Both the position numbers and the translations under genes were made by a program. The notes below the pieces were generated by a model that had not been told where the DNA came from, ran no database searches, and was given only the letters and a program-made list of their open reading frames with translations. A DNA stretch of 62,972 nt. It comes from Nitrospirota bacterium (lineage in GTDB: Bacteria > Nitrospirota > JACRHL01). This document shows, piece by piece, positions 23,676 to 31,708 of the stretch; positions within the stretch are counted from its first letter, which is position 1, and each line of letters opens with the position of its first letter. The DNA lies in NCBI GenBank assembly GCA_016212085.1, contig JACRHL010000003.1, forward strand, positions 385,178-448,149. The letters are read 5' to 3'.

Positions 23676-23839
23676 GGGCACCTCTCAAAACCGTCGTGAG
23701 CGGTCCGAGTGCAAGGCGCCCCGAGCGGAGCGGCACCGTTACGCCGCGCAGAACCCGAGACATATCACGGTGATAGGCGAGGGTTCGAGCACCGCCCAAC
23801 GCAGCAATCGGAGCGCGCAGTAGGTTTTGAGAGGTGCCC
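23676..23839. mobile_element. MITE-like element, best copy, with target duplication
   Basis: A 164-bp element with perfect 17-bp terminal inverted repeats, GGGCACCTCTCAAAACC and GGTTTTGAGAGGTGCCC. It is flanked by a direct ATTA duplication (23672-23675 and 23840-23843). Inside, GAACCC pairs with GGGTTC around a TATCAC/GTGATA hairpin. It encodes no transposase; short open frames on the reverse strand (LEPSPITV-like) are judged spurious. It carries about 20 bp more than the 26393 copy. The 372-nt gap 23551-23922 holds this element and the thiC terminator. Confidence 0.85.
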
Positions 23840-23922
23840 ATTATTGGGTCATACCGTACCCCCCCTGCGTCCGCCCGTTCCAACGTCCGGCGGCGCCCCA
23901 TTTTTGTTCGAGGGTTTTTTTC

Positions 23923-24906
<984 letters not shown>

Positions 24907-24959
24907 TTGTACAGCTAGGTGCTCGCTCAGGAGAGAATCAACTGTGGAAACGTTAAGCG

Positions 24960-25775
24960 ATGTCGCAAACAATCAGTAGTCTGACAGGGTTCACCAAGAA
25001 GATCAGTGCCGTCATGCCAGCCGAGGACGAGCTTTTGCTCTACCGTGGCCACTCGGACCGCAAGGCGTTCATGCTTCTTCCGTCTGTCCTCAGAGATGAT
25101 AAATTCAGGAACGCTGAAGAAACGATATTGCGCGAGCTCGTCGCATCCCATCCCGCCGAGTTCATGGGCGACGCCACAACTCTCGATCAACTGGTGCGCG
25201 TGCAACACTACTCCTTGCCAACCAGGCTGTTGGACGTAACATGGAACCCGCTTGTTGCACTTTACTTCGCGTCGAATGATAAAGACGGAATTTCCGGTGA
25301 AGTAATAGTGTTCCGAGTAAAGAGGAGTAGCGTCAAATTCTTTGACAGCGATTCTGTGAGCTGCGTTGCCAACCTCGCCCACCTCAAAAATTCCGAAAAA
25401 GAAGATATTAACTTCGATCTTCCAAATGATATATTCAATACCCAACACCAAGTAGATCGGCTTCTCCATTTTATTCGAGTGGAGAAGCCTCATTTCAGCC
25501 CTGTCATTAGACCCAGTACCCTGAAGACAGTACTGTGCGTTAAGCCAAAGAAGAGCAACCGGAGAATCTTGGCTCAGTCAGGGGCATTCCTGCTATTTGG
25601 GATGACCGAATCTCTAGATGAGATGCCTGTTGATGGGATAGCGGTGGAGCGAATTCAGATCAACGGGAAGAAGAAGAAAAAAATCGTTTGGGAACTTGAT
25701 CGTATGGGGTTTAACGAAGCAAGTATGTTCCCGGAAATTGAGAAGGCAGCAGCGTACATCAAGGATAAACTATAA
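24960..25775 (+). CDS. FRG-domain protein
   Basis: A 271-residue protein with the FRG domain named for its Phe/Arg/Gly motif. LYRGHSDRK (about 27-35) and HYSLPTRLLDVTWNPLVALYFA (83-104) are the two hallmark blocks. FRG proteins are common in phage-defence islands and mobile regions; the biochemical role is unsettled. The gene is clearly A/T-richer than its neighbours, lies between two MITE-like elements and is followed by a palindromic repeat, all signs of transfer. The ATG has no Shine-Dalgarno; AGGAG instead precedes an out-of-frame GTG at 24944, whose 11-codon frame overlaps the start. Confidence 0.85.
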   Translation: MSQTISSLTGFTKKISAVMPAEDELLLYRGHSDRKAFMLLPSVLRDDKFRNAEETILRELVASHPAEFMGDATTLDQLVRVQHYSLPTRLLDVTWNPLVALYFASNDKDGISGEVIVFRVKRSSVKFFDSDSVSCVANLAHLKNSEKEDINFDLPNDIFNTQHQVDRLLHFIRVEKPHFSPVIRPSTLKTVLCVKPKKSNRRILAQSGAFLLFGMTESLDEMPVDGIAVERIQINGKKKKKIVWELDRMGFNEASMFPEIEKAAAYIKDKL

Positions 25776-25782
25776 ATTTAGC

Positions 25783-25888
25783 TCGTAGGTTTGGCAGAGC
25801 AACGCGAAACCCAACATCCGCTTAGCCCAGAGCGCAGCACAGACCAGGGGCGAGTTGGGCTTCACTTCATTCAGCACCAACCTACCGG
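25783..25888. repeat. Palindromic intergenic repeat, copy B
   Basis: Inverted repeat with left arm CGTAGGTTTGGCAGAGCAAC (25783-25802) running on to GCGAAACCCAACA. The right arm, ending CACCAACCTACCG, is its approximate complement (25853-25888). It matches copy A at 12899-13002 in the core GTAGG(T)TGG..AGAGC..GCGAA. It lies just after the FRG gene. Confidence 0.7.
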
Positions 25889-25941
25889 AGCGGTGGCATT
25901 GGTTCCGGGGTGGGCGCATTAACAATGGGAATGTCGGCGAC

Positions 25942-26391
25942 ATGACCGAGATCAACGGCACCGAAACCCACCTTCCCCCCGCCTCCCCCGAGGCGGCCCT
26001 GTCCGCCTTCTACAAGGGCTTCAACGGCCGCGACCTGGCGGCGGTGGAGGCCAACTGGCTGGCCACGGACGCGGCGGCCATGTCCAACCCGGTGGGCGGG
26101 GTCATGCGCGGGTGGGATCAGATTCGCGGGGTGTACCAGCGCATCTTCGGCGGACCGGCCACGGTGTGGGTGGCGTTCCACGATTTTACGATCCACCAGA
26201 CGGACGGCATGTTCTGCGCCGTGGGGCGGGAGCGCGGCACGTTCACGCGGGACGGGGCGACCGTTCACCTGAAAATTCGCACCAGCCGCGTGTTCGTGAT
26301 GACGCCGGACGGCTGGCGCCAGCTTCACCACCACGGCTCCATCGACGACCCCGAACTGCTCGCCCGCTACCAGATGGCGGTGCGCGGATAG
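25942..26391 (+). CDS. NTF2-like (SnoaL/DUF4440-type) protein
   Basis: A 149-residue protein with the cone-shaped NTF2-like fold pattern: an N-terminal helix (ASPEAALSAFYKGFNGRDLAAVEANW), MSNPVGGVMRGWDQIRGVYQRIF, then antiparallel strands (VWVAFHDFTIHQTDG, FVMTPDGWRQLHHHGSID). Members act as small-molecule enzymes or binding proteins; the substrate here is unknown. There is no signal peptide. GC content is that of the genome, unlike the FRG gene before it. The TAG stop is part of the apparent target site of the MITE-like element that follows. Confidence 0.8.
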   Translation: MTEINGTETHLPPASPEAALSAFYKGFNGRDLAAVEANWLATDAAAMSNPVGGVMRGWDQIRGVYQRIFGGPATVWVAFHDFTIHQTDGMFCAVGRERGTFTRDGATVHLKIRTSRVFVMTPDGWRQLHHHGSIDDPELLARYQMAVRG

Positions 26392-26392
26392 T

Positions 26393-26535
26393 GGGCACTT
26401 TTATTAACCGTCGCGAGCGCCCCGAGTGCAAGGCGGACGGAGCGCAGGACCCGAGACATATCTTGGTGATAGGCGAGGGTTCGAGCACCGCCCAACGCAG
26501 CAATCGGGGCGCGTAGCAGGTTAATGGAAGTGCCC
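26393..26535. mobile_element. MITE-like element between convergent genes
   Basis: A 143-bp copy with ends GGGCACTTTTATTAACC and GGTTAATGGAAGTGCCC, imperfect inverted repeats. The core (GAGACATATC...GGTGATAGGCGAGGGTTC) is nearly identical to the copies at 23676 and 62832. Flanks TAGT and TAGG match at three of four positions. TAG on each side also forms the stop codons of the NTF2-like gene (left) and, in reverse, the SGNH gene (right). Confidence 0.82.
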
Positions 26536-27878
26536 TAGGGCCCGAAACGCGCCGGGTCCACCGCCTTGATGACGCCGCGCAGCGGCAGTTGGGCGATGTC
26601 GCGCACGTTCAGGGGGGCGCTGTCGGCGGACCGGGTCCAGCCGTTGGCGGCGGCCACGTCGGGGCTGCCGAAGAACCACACGCCGCCGTCGCGCAGCAGC
26701 ACCAGGGCGAGGGCGTCCTTGCCCGGCACCCGCACCGCGTGCAGGCCGGGGGCCGGCGGCGCCGGCAGGTGCGCCATCACCGCCCCGGACAACGCCCGCG
26801 CGATGACGTGATAACCGCTCCCCACGGGGTGCCCGTCCGGCCCCGGCGGATAGAGCGGCCGGGGCCCCAGCGCCGCCTGTTGGAGCGCCGTCACCAGGTC
26901 CACATAGGTGGCGTTGGGCAGGCCTTCCAGAACCCCGGCCAGGGCGGCGGTGTTTTGCGCCTCGTGCGCCACCAGGCGGCGGTAATCGGCGGGGGCGTCC
27001 AGCCCCTCGGCGGCCACCTTGTCCGCATGGGCCGTCTCCTTGGTGGGGATGATGGTGAACACCACCCACGCCCCCTCCCGGGCCGCCCGCTCCGCCATGC
27101 GCCGGGCCGCCTCGGCCATGATGGCGTAGCCCGCGCCGGTGGCGGCCTGGTCCCGGTCGTTGGACATCAGGCGCGCGGCGGCGGTGAACACGGTCTCCAC
27201 CCCGTCGCCAAAGCGCACGCGCCACATCTCCCCGTCCGTGGGCGGCCAGTGGGACGGCACCGGGCCGGGTTTTTCCGGCGCCGGGCGGAAGTCCGCCCAC
27301 CGCTCGAACTCGTAGGCCAGCCGCACCGATTCCGCCGGGTCGTTGCCCGTGTAGAACGCCACCACCACCACGCGCGGCCCCAGGGCCAGCGCCTTGCCGA
27401 ACAGGTCCTGATACTGGATGGCGCCCCACCCGCCCACCGACATGTTGTACAGCACCGGCCCGCCCGCCATCCCGGCAAGGCGGCTGGGCCAGTTGTCGGC
27501 CATGGGCACGTTGGAGCCAAAGGTCTGGCTGTCGCCGATGGTCACCACGTCGGCCACTACGGGCACGGCGCGGTTGCGGAACCCCAGCAGGTCGGTGGGG
27601 CCGAACAGGGTACCCGCCTCGCCCATCAGGTTGGCCTCGGCCACCAGCGGCCGGTGGCGGGTGGCGGTGACCGGGTCGTTCAGGATCAGCCCCTCCCCCT
27701 CCCGGTCCTCCGGGCGGAACACGTTGTCGAAGAACGCGGGGACCGCCTCGCTCACCCGCACCACCCGCAGGTCCACGGGAATCCCCAGCAGGCCGGGGGC
27801 GAGCCAGCGCACCACGCCCAACGCCAGCACCAGGGTCACCAGCGCCATGAGCGCGGCGAGCAGCCATTCCTTTTTCAT
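26535..27878 (-). CDS. SGNH/GDSL-type hydrolase-like membrane-anchored protein
   Basis: A 447-residue protein. The N-terminus is an uncleaved-looking membrane anchor (LLAALMALVTLVLALGVV) or signal peptide. The SGNH blocks are visible: VTIGDSQTFG (Ser near residue 116), VGGWGAIQY for the Gly block, YTGNDP for the Asn block, and GPDGHPVGSGYH for the catalytic Asp/His pair. It is probably periplasmic. Similar proteins acetylate or deacetylate surface polysaccharides (AlgX/AlgJ-like), which fits the divergent GT39 gene next door, but the substrate is not known. The stop codon uses the last base of the MITE-like element. Confidence 0.78.
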   Translation of the reverse strand: MKKEWLLAALMALVTLVLALGVVRWLAPGLLGIPVDLRVVRVSEAVPAFFDNVFRPEDREGEGLILNDPVTATRHRPLVAEANLMGEAGTLFGPTDLLGFRNRAVPVVADVVTIGDSQTFGSNVPMADNWPSRLAGMAGGPVLYNMSVGGWGAIQYQDLFGKALALGPRVVVVAFYTGNDPAESVRLAYEFERWADFRPAPEKPGPVPSHWPPTDGEMWRVRFGDGVETVFTAAARLMSNDRDQAATGAGYAIMAEAARRMAERAAREGAWVVFTIIPTKETAHADKVAAEGLDAPADYRRLVAHEAQNTAALAGVLEGLPNATYVDLVTALQQAALGPRPLYPPGPDGHPVGSGYHVIARALSGAVMAHLPAPPAPGLHAVRVPGKDALALVLLRDGGVWFFGSPDVAAANGWTRSADSAPLNVRDIAQLPLRGVIKAVDPARFGP

Positions 27879-28024
27879 CGGGGGTCATCCTCGCGGAGGG
27901 GGTCAAAACGGTTAATGGCGGTGCCCCAGTCTAACGGCTCGGGCGGGCGGCATCCAATTCGCTCCGGCGCGGCGCGGCCATCGGCTATACTTGCGGGGTC
28001 GCTCCGATCATCCTAAAAAGCCCC

Positions 28025-29614
28025 TTGCCGTCCGTGTCCAAGCCCACAAATTTCCTCGCCATCGCCGCCCTGCTCGTCGTCCTCGCGGCCGGTTTCTGGA
28101 TCCGCCTCGCCGGGGCGCCCTATGGCCTGCCGGTGGTGACCAACACGGACGAGCTGCCCATCGCCATGAACGCCGCGCGCATCGCCGCCACCGGCGACAT
28201 GAACCCGCGCTTCTTCAACTACCCGTCGCTGACCATCTACCTGGACGCGCTGTGCTTCAAGGCGCTGTTCCTGGCGGGCAAGGCGGCGGGAAAGTACCAG
28301 TCCATGGGCCAGATGCAGCAGCCGGACCTGCTGTACGCGGGGCGCGTGATCACGGTGGTGCTGGGCACCGCCACCCTGGCGCTGGCGTTCGCCGCCGGAC
28401 GCCTGCTGTGGGGGACGGCGGCGGGCCTGGCGGCGGCGGCGCTGCTGGCCTTCTGCTATCTGCACGCGACCCTCTCCTATGTGATCGGCGTGGACGTGCC
28501 GACGGCGTTCTTCGCCACCGCCGCGTTGCTCGCGGCGGCGCTGCGCTGGCGGCGCGGCCCCCGCTGGCGCTACTACCTGGCGAGCGGGGTGCTGGCGGGG
28601 CTGGCCATGGGCAGCAAGTACACGGCCCTGTTCGCCGTGCTGCCGCTGGCCGCCGCCCACCTGGCCGCCCCGGACGACCCGCGCCCCCTCGCCGCGCGAC
28701 TGCGCGACCCACGCCTGCTGGCGGTGCTTGGCCTGACACCGCTCGTCTTCCTGGCAACCACCCCCTATGCGGTGTTGGACTGGCCCGCCTTCTTGCAGGC
28801 CCTGCGCGTGGAGGGGGCGCACTATGCGGGCGGCCACGCGGGCTCGGAAACCGGCGGCGTCAGCTACGGTGCCTACCTGGGGGTGCTGGCGCGGGAGTTC
28901 GGCATCCTCCCGTTGGCGCTGGCGGCGCTGGGGGGGGTGCTGGTGGCCGTGCGGGAGCGGCGCCTGCTCTGGGTGTTGCTGGCGTTTCCGCTGGCCTATT
29001 TCCTGTTCATCGGCCGCTATCCGGTCTACTTCGCGCGCAACCTGGCGCCGGTGGTGCCGTTCCTGGCGCTGCTGGGCGGCGCGGCGCTGCACCACGGGCG
29101 GCGGCTAGCGGCGGCGCGCGGCACCACGGCGGCGCGGGCGGCGACGCTGGCCATGGCATTATTGGTGGCGGCGGGTGCCGTGCAGCAGGGGACGCGGGCC
29201 TGGCACCAGGTGCGCTTGGTCACCCTACCCGACACCCGCTGGCAGTCGCTGTTGTGGGCGGCGGAGCACCTGCCGGCGGGCGCGCGCATCCTGCGCGAGC
29301 CCCACACCCCCAACCTGGGCCAGATCGTCCACCCCACCCGGCCGGGGCCGCGCTTCCTTGTGATGGGGGTGGGATGGTCCATCGCCACCGTCAGCCCCAG
29401 GGCCGTCGGCCTGTTCGATTTCGTGGTCCTGAGCTCCGCCATGTACGAGCGCTTCGTCGACCATCCGGAAAAATACCCGGCGGAGGCGGCGCGCTACCGG
29501 GAGCTGTTCGAAGACAACCGGCTGGTGGCGGCGTTCAAGGCCGACAACCGCACCCTGTCGGGCCCGGAGATCCGCATCTACGCCCTGCGCCACGGCCAGG
29601 GGAACCCCCCGTGA
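28025..29614 (+). CDS. GT39-type membrane glycosyltransferase
   Basis: A 529-residue integral membrane protein with about ten spans, of the dolichyl/polyprenyl-phosphate-mannose transferase (GT39/ArnT-like) type. The first periplasmic loop has the acidic motif TNTDELPIAMNAARI, followed by NYPSLTIYLDAL, both typical. It should transfer a sugar from a polyprenyl-phosphate donor to a lipid, protein or polysaccharide in the periplasm. The start is TTG at 28025 or GTG at 28034 (MSKPTNFLAIAALL); neither has a clear ribosome site. Its stop overlaps the next gene as GTGA. Confidence 0.85.
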   Translation: MPSVSKPTNFLAIAALLVVLAAGFWIRLAGAPYGLPVVTNTDELPIAMNAARIAATGDMNPRFFNYPSLTIYLDALCFKALFLAGKAAGKYQSMGQMQQPDLLYAGRVITVVLGTATLALAFAAGRLLWGTAAGLAAAALLAFCYLHATLSYVIGVDVPTAFFATAALLAAALRWRRGPRWRYYLASGVLAGLAMGSKYTALFAVLPLAAAHLAAPDDPRPLAARLRDPRLLAVLGLTPLVFLATTPYAVLDWPAFLQALRVEGAHYAGGHAGSETGGVSYGAYLGVLAREFGILPLALAALGGVLVAVRERRLLWVLLAFPLAYFLFIGRYPVYFARNLAPVVPFLALLGGAALHHGRRLAAARGTTAARAATLAMALLVAAGAVQQGTRAWHQVRLVTLPDTRWQSLLWAAEHLPAGARILREPHTPNLGQIVHPTRPGPRFLVMGVGWSIATVSPRAVGLFDFVVLSSAMYERFVDHPEKYPAEAARYRELFEDNRLVAAFKADNRTLSGPEIRIYALRHGQGNPP

Positions 29615-30474
29615 CCCGCGCCGGCCGCGCGCCCGGAGCCGCCAGGCTGATCGGGCTGGCGTGCCTGCTGGGGCTTTGCGCTGCAACGCCTCCGGCCCGG
29701 GCGGCCGCCGACCGCTACGCCCTGGTGGAGGCGGGGCGCGACTCGGACGGCACCACCGACGTGTACCTGGAGGGTACCCTGCCCCTGGCCCCCGCGCGCG
29801 CCCTCACCCTGGGGGCGGGCGCCACCCGGGCCAGCTCCCGGGACAGCGCCGACGCCACCCTGCTGCTGGCCCGCTACGCCCACGGCACCGACCGCCCGGC
29901 CTACCCGGACCTGGGCTACCAGTACTGGGGGGAGCACGGCGCGTTCACCACCCACACCGTGAGCGTGGCCGGCAACTGGCGCGGCGAACGGGGCACCCTG
30001 CGGGTGGCGCCCCAGGCGCGGCGGATCACCATCGACACCCAGCCCGGCACGCTGCCCCGGCGCACCCTGTCGACCTCCAGCGTGGGATTGGAGGGCAGTG
30101 GCACCCTGTACCTGGGCCACCATGGGGACGTGACCGGCGCCGCCACCGCCCACGCCTATGCGGACGACCCCTCGCGGCTCGCCACCCGGCGTGCCACGGC
30201 GGTCCTGTCGCGCAGCGGCCTGGCCCTCGCCTCCGGATTGCTGGACCGCTACCTGATGGCGGGCGGCGGGATCACCCTGGGCAACCTGCGCCTCGGCCTG
30301 GAACGTTCCTTCAGCGTGTACGCGGCGGACGGGAGCCACGCGGACGGAAGCGCCCTGCGCCTGGAGCTGTGGGCGCTACCGGGCGGCCTCGACCTGGGCC
30401 TCACCCTGGGCCGGGTCTCGGACGACACGGGAACGGTGCGCTACGCGCGCGCGCTGGCCGGCCACGGCTGGTAA
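29611..30474 (+). CDS. Exported beta-rich protein, probably outer-membrane barrel
   Basis: A 287-residue protein starting at GTG 29611, which overlaps the GT39 stop (GTGA). The signal peptide (LIGLACLLGLCAATPPARA) ends near residue 31. The rest alternates polar and hydrophobic residues in strands (TDVYLEGTLPLA, HTVSVAGNWRGERGTLRVAP, LRLELWALPGGLDLGLTL). It ends in W after a Gly/His turn, close to the aromatic end of barrel proteins. No family was recognised. Coupling to GT39 suggests a role in the same surface process. Confidence 0.65.
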   Translation: MTRAGRAPGAARLIGLACLLGLCAATPPARAAADRYALVEAGRDSDGTTDVYLEGTLPLAPARALTLGAGATRASSRDSADATLLLARYAHGTDRPAYPDLGYQYWGEHGAFTTHTVSVAGNWRGERGTLRVAPQARRITIDTQPGTLPRRTLSTSSVGLEGSGTLYLGHHGDVTGAATAHAYADDPSRLATRRATAVLSRSGLALASGLLDRYLMAGGGITLGNLRLGLERSFSVYAADGSHADGSALRLELWALPGGLDLGLTLGRVSDDTGTVRYARALAGHGW

Positions 30475-30612
30475 GCCCCGCGCCGCGTGAACGGCGGGCC
30501 GTTGAAAAACGCCGCCGGCATGCCTTCCGGTACCGGGATGTGGCGGCGGATTTCACGCGCGCAACCGCCTGGAATCCGGAACAGCCGGAACACCGCGCTG
30601 TTCCAGCCTCGA

Positions 30613-30644
30613 GTTGAAAAAGGCCATGGATGGGCTTTTTCGAC
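30613..30644 (+). terminator. Terminator after the GT39 operon
   Basis: GTTGAAAAAGGCCAT pairs with ATGGGCTTTTTCGAC over 15 positions with one mismatch and one wobble. The A-run and T-run allow function in both directions. It separates the barrel gene from the cheW promoter that follows. Confidence 0.75.
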
Positions 30645-30656
30645 TTCCTGCTCGAA

Positions 30657-30683
30657 TAAAGATTTTCCGGTCGCCGCCGATAA
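30657..30683 (+). promoter_or_regulatory. Sigma-28 (FliA) promoter for cheW
   Basis: TAAAGATT (30657-30664), exactly 11 nt, then GCCGATAA (30676-30683). The flagellar sigma-28 consensus is TAAAGTTT-N11-GCCGATAA, so 14 of 16 positions match. It lies 67 nt upstream of the cheW start. Confidence 0.88.
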
Positions 30684-30750
30684 CGGGAAAGGGGTGTGCC
30701 GCGCGCCGGCCACCCCACACACCCTTTGCGTTGCCCGAGGAGCACCCGCC

Positions 30751-31254
30751 ATGACCACGACGGCTATGGAAACCACCGCACCGACGCACCCGGCGGATGC
30801 GCACCCCCACGAATACCTGACCTTCACCCTCGACAGCGAGGAATACGGCGTCCCGATCCTGTCGGTCCAGGAGATCATCGGCTACCAGAAGCCGACGCCC
30901 ATTCCCAACGCCCCCAAATGGGTGTCGGGCGTGGTGAACATCCGCGGCGTGGTGATTCCGGTGGTGGACATCCGCAGCCTGCTGGGCATGGCCGCCAAGG
31001 ACTGCGGTGTGACCAGCGTGATCATCGTCACCCGGGTGGACGGCCGCACCATCGGCTCGGTGGTGGACCACGTCAACGACGTGCTGGCCTTCACCCCGGA
31101 CCAGATGCAGTCCACCCCCGAGGTGGCCGACGGCGTCCGCACCGACTCCATCACCGGACTGGGCAAGCTGGATCAGCGGCTGGTGATGCTGCTCGACATG
31201 CGCCAGGTGCTCCAGGGCAGCCACAAGACCCTGGACGCGCTGCCGGTCGGCTGA
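30751..31254 (+). CDS. cheW: Chemotaxis coupling protein CheW
   Basis: CheW links methyl-accepting receptors to the kinase CheA at the cell pole. The 167-residue protein has the SH3-like double barrel: YLTFTLDSEEYGVPILSVQEIIGY, VSGVVNIRGVVIPVVDIR with the conserved NIRG, and LDMRQVLQG at the end. A 25-residue Thr/His-rich N-terminal tail precedes the domain. The ATG at 30751 has AGGAG upstream. It is a single-gene unit behind a sigma-28 promoter, so it should be expressed with the late flagellar genes, although no other motility gene of that regulon is in the window. Confidence 0.94.
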   Translation: MTTTAMETTAPTHPADAHPHEYLTFTLDSEEYGVPILSVQEIIGYQKPTPIPNAPKWVSGVVNIRGVVIPVVDIRSLLGMAAKDCGVTSVIIVTRVDGRTIGSVVDHVNDVLAFTPDQMQSTPEVADGVRTDSITGLGKLDQRLVMLLDMRQVLQGSHKTLDALPVG

Positions 31255-31321
31255 CCCCCGCCGGCCCCACGCGGGCGGAGACGCCCCTGGGGCCATTTGG
31301 GCGGTGCCACGTGTGCGGGTT

Positions 31322-31708
31322 CTAGGACGGCACGTCCGCCGGCTGCCCGCGCCGCCGCCACAACGCCCAGCCGGTCACCACAAGCAGGGCGCCGACCCCA
31401 TCCGCCACCAGGTCCAGCGGGTCCAGTTGGCGGAACGGCACGTACCACTGGTGCAGTTCGTCCAGGCCGCCCCACACCACCGCGCACAGCAGCGTGAGCC
31501 CCAACACCCGGCCGGTGGACAGGGCCGGCCATCCGGCAAACAGGCCCCAGGCCAGCAGGTAGGCGAACACCCCGAAGATCAGGGCATGCGCGAGCTTGTC
31601 GAAATGCGGCAGGTTGGGGCCGGCCATCCGCACCGGCTGGCTCGAGAGGGTATAGATCAACACCGCGTGCAACGCCGCCGGGATCAGGAACAGGCCCGAG
31701 CGGATCAG
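31322..31708 (-). CDS. VanZ-like membrane protein
   Basis: A small protein of about 128 residues with four hydrophobic spans and the VanZ-family pattern: YTLSSQPV, PHFDKLAHALIFGVFAYLLAW and GGLDELHQWYVPFR with the conserved HxxxY-like histidine and ELHQ. VanZ-like proteins have no settled function. No ATG, GTG or TTG lies before the first span. A CTG at 31708 overlaps the miaB stop as CTGA and is proposed as the start. The alternatives TTG at 31672 and GTG at 31663 would cut the first span. Confidence 0.72.
   Translation of the reverse strand: MIRSGLFLIPAALHAVLIYTLSSQPVRMAGPNLPHFDKLAHALIFGVFAYLLAWGLFAGWPALSTGRVLGLTLLCAVVWGGLDELHQWYVPFRQLDPLDLVADGVGALLVVTGWALWRRRGQPADVPS

Noticed and set aside
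26475-26495. GGTTCGAGC in the MITE core, similar to a tRNA T-arm
   Set aside because: There is no acceptor stem, D-arm or anticodon arm at the right distance in any copy.
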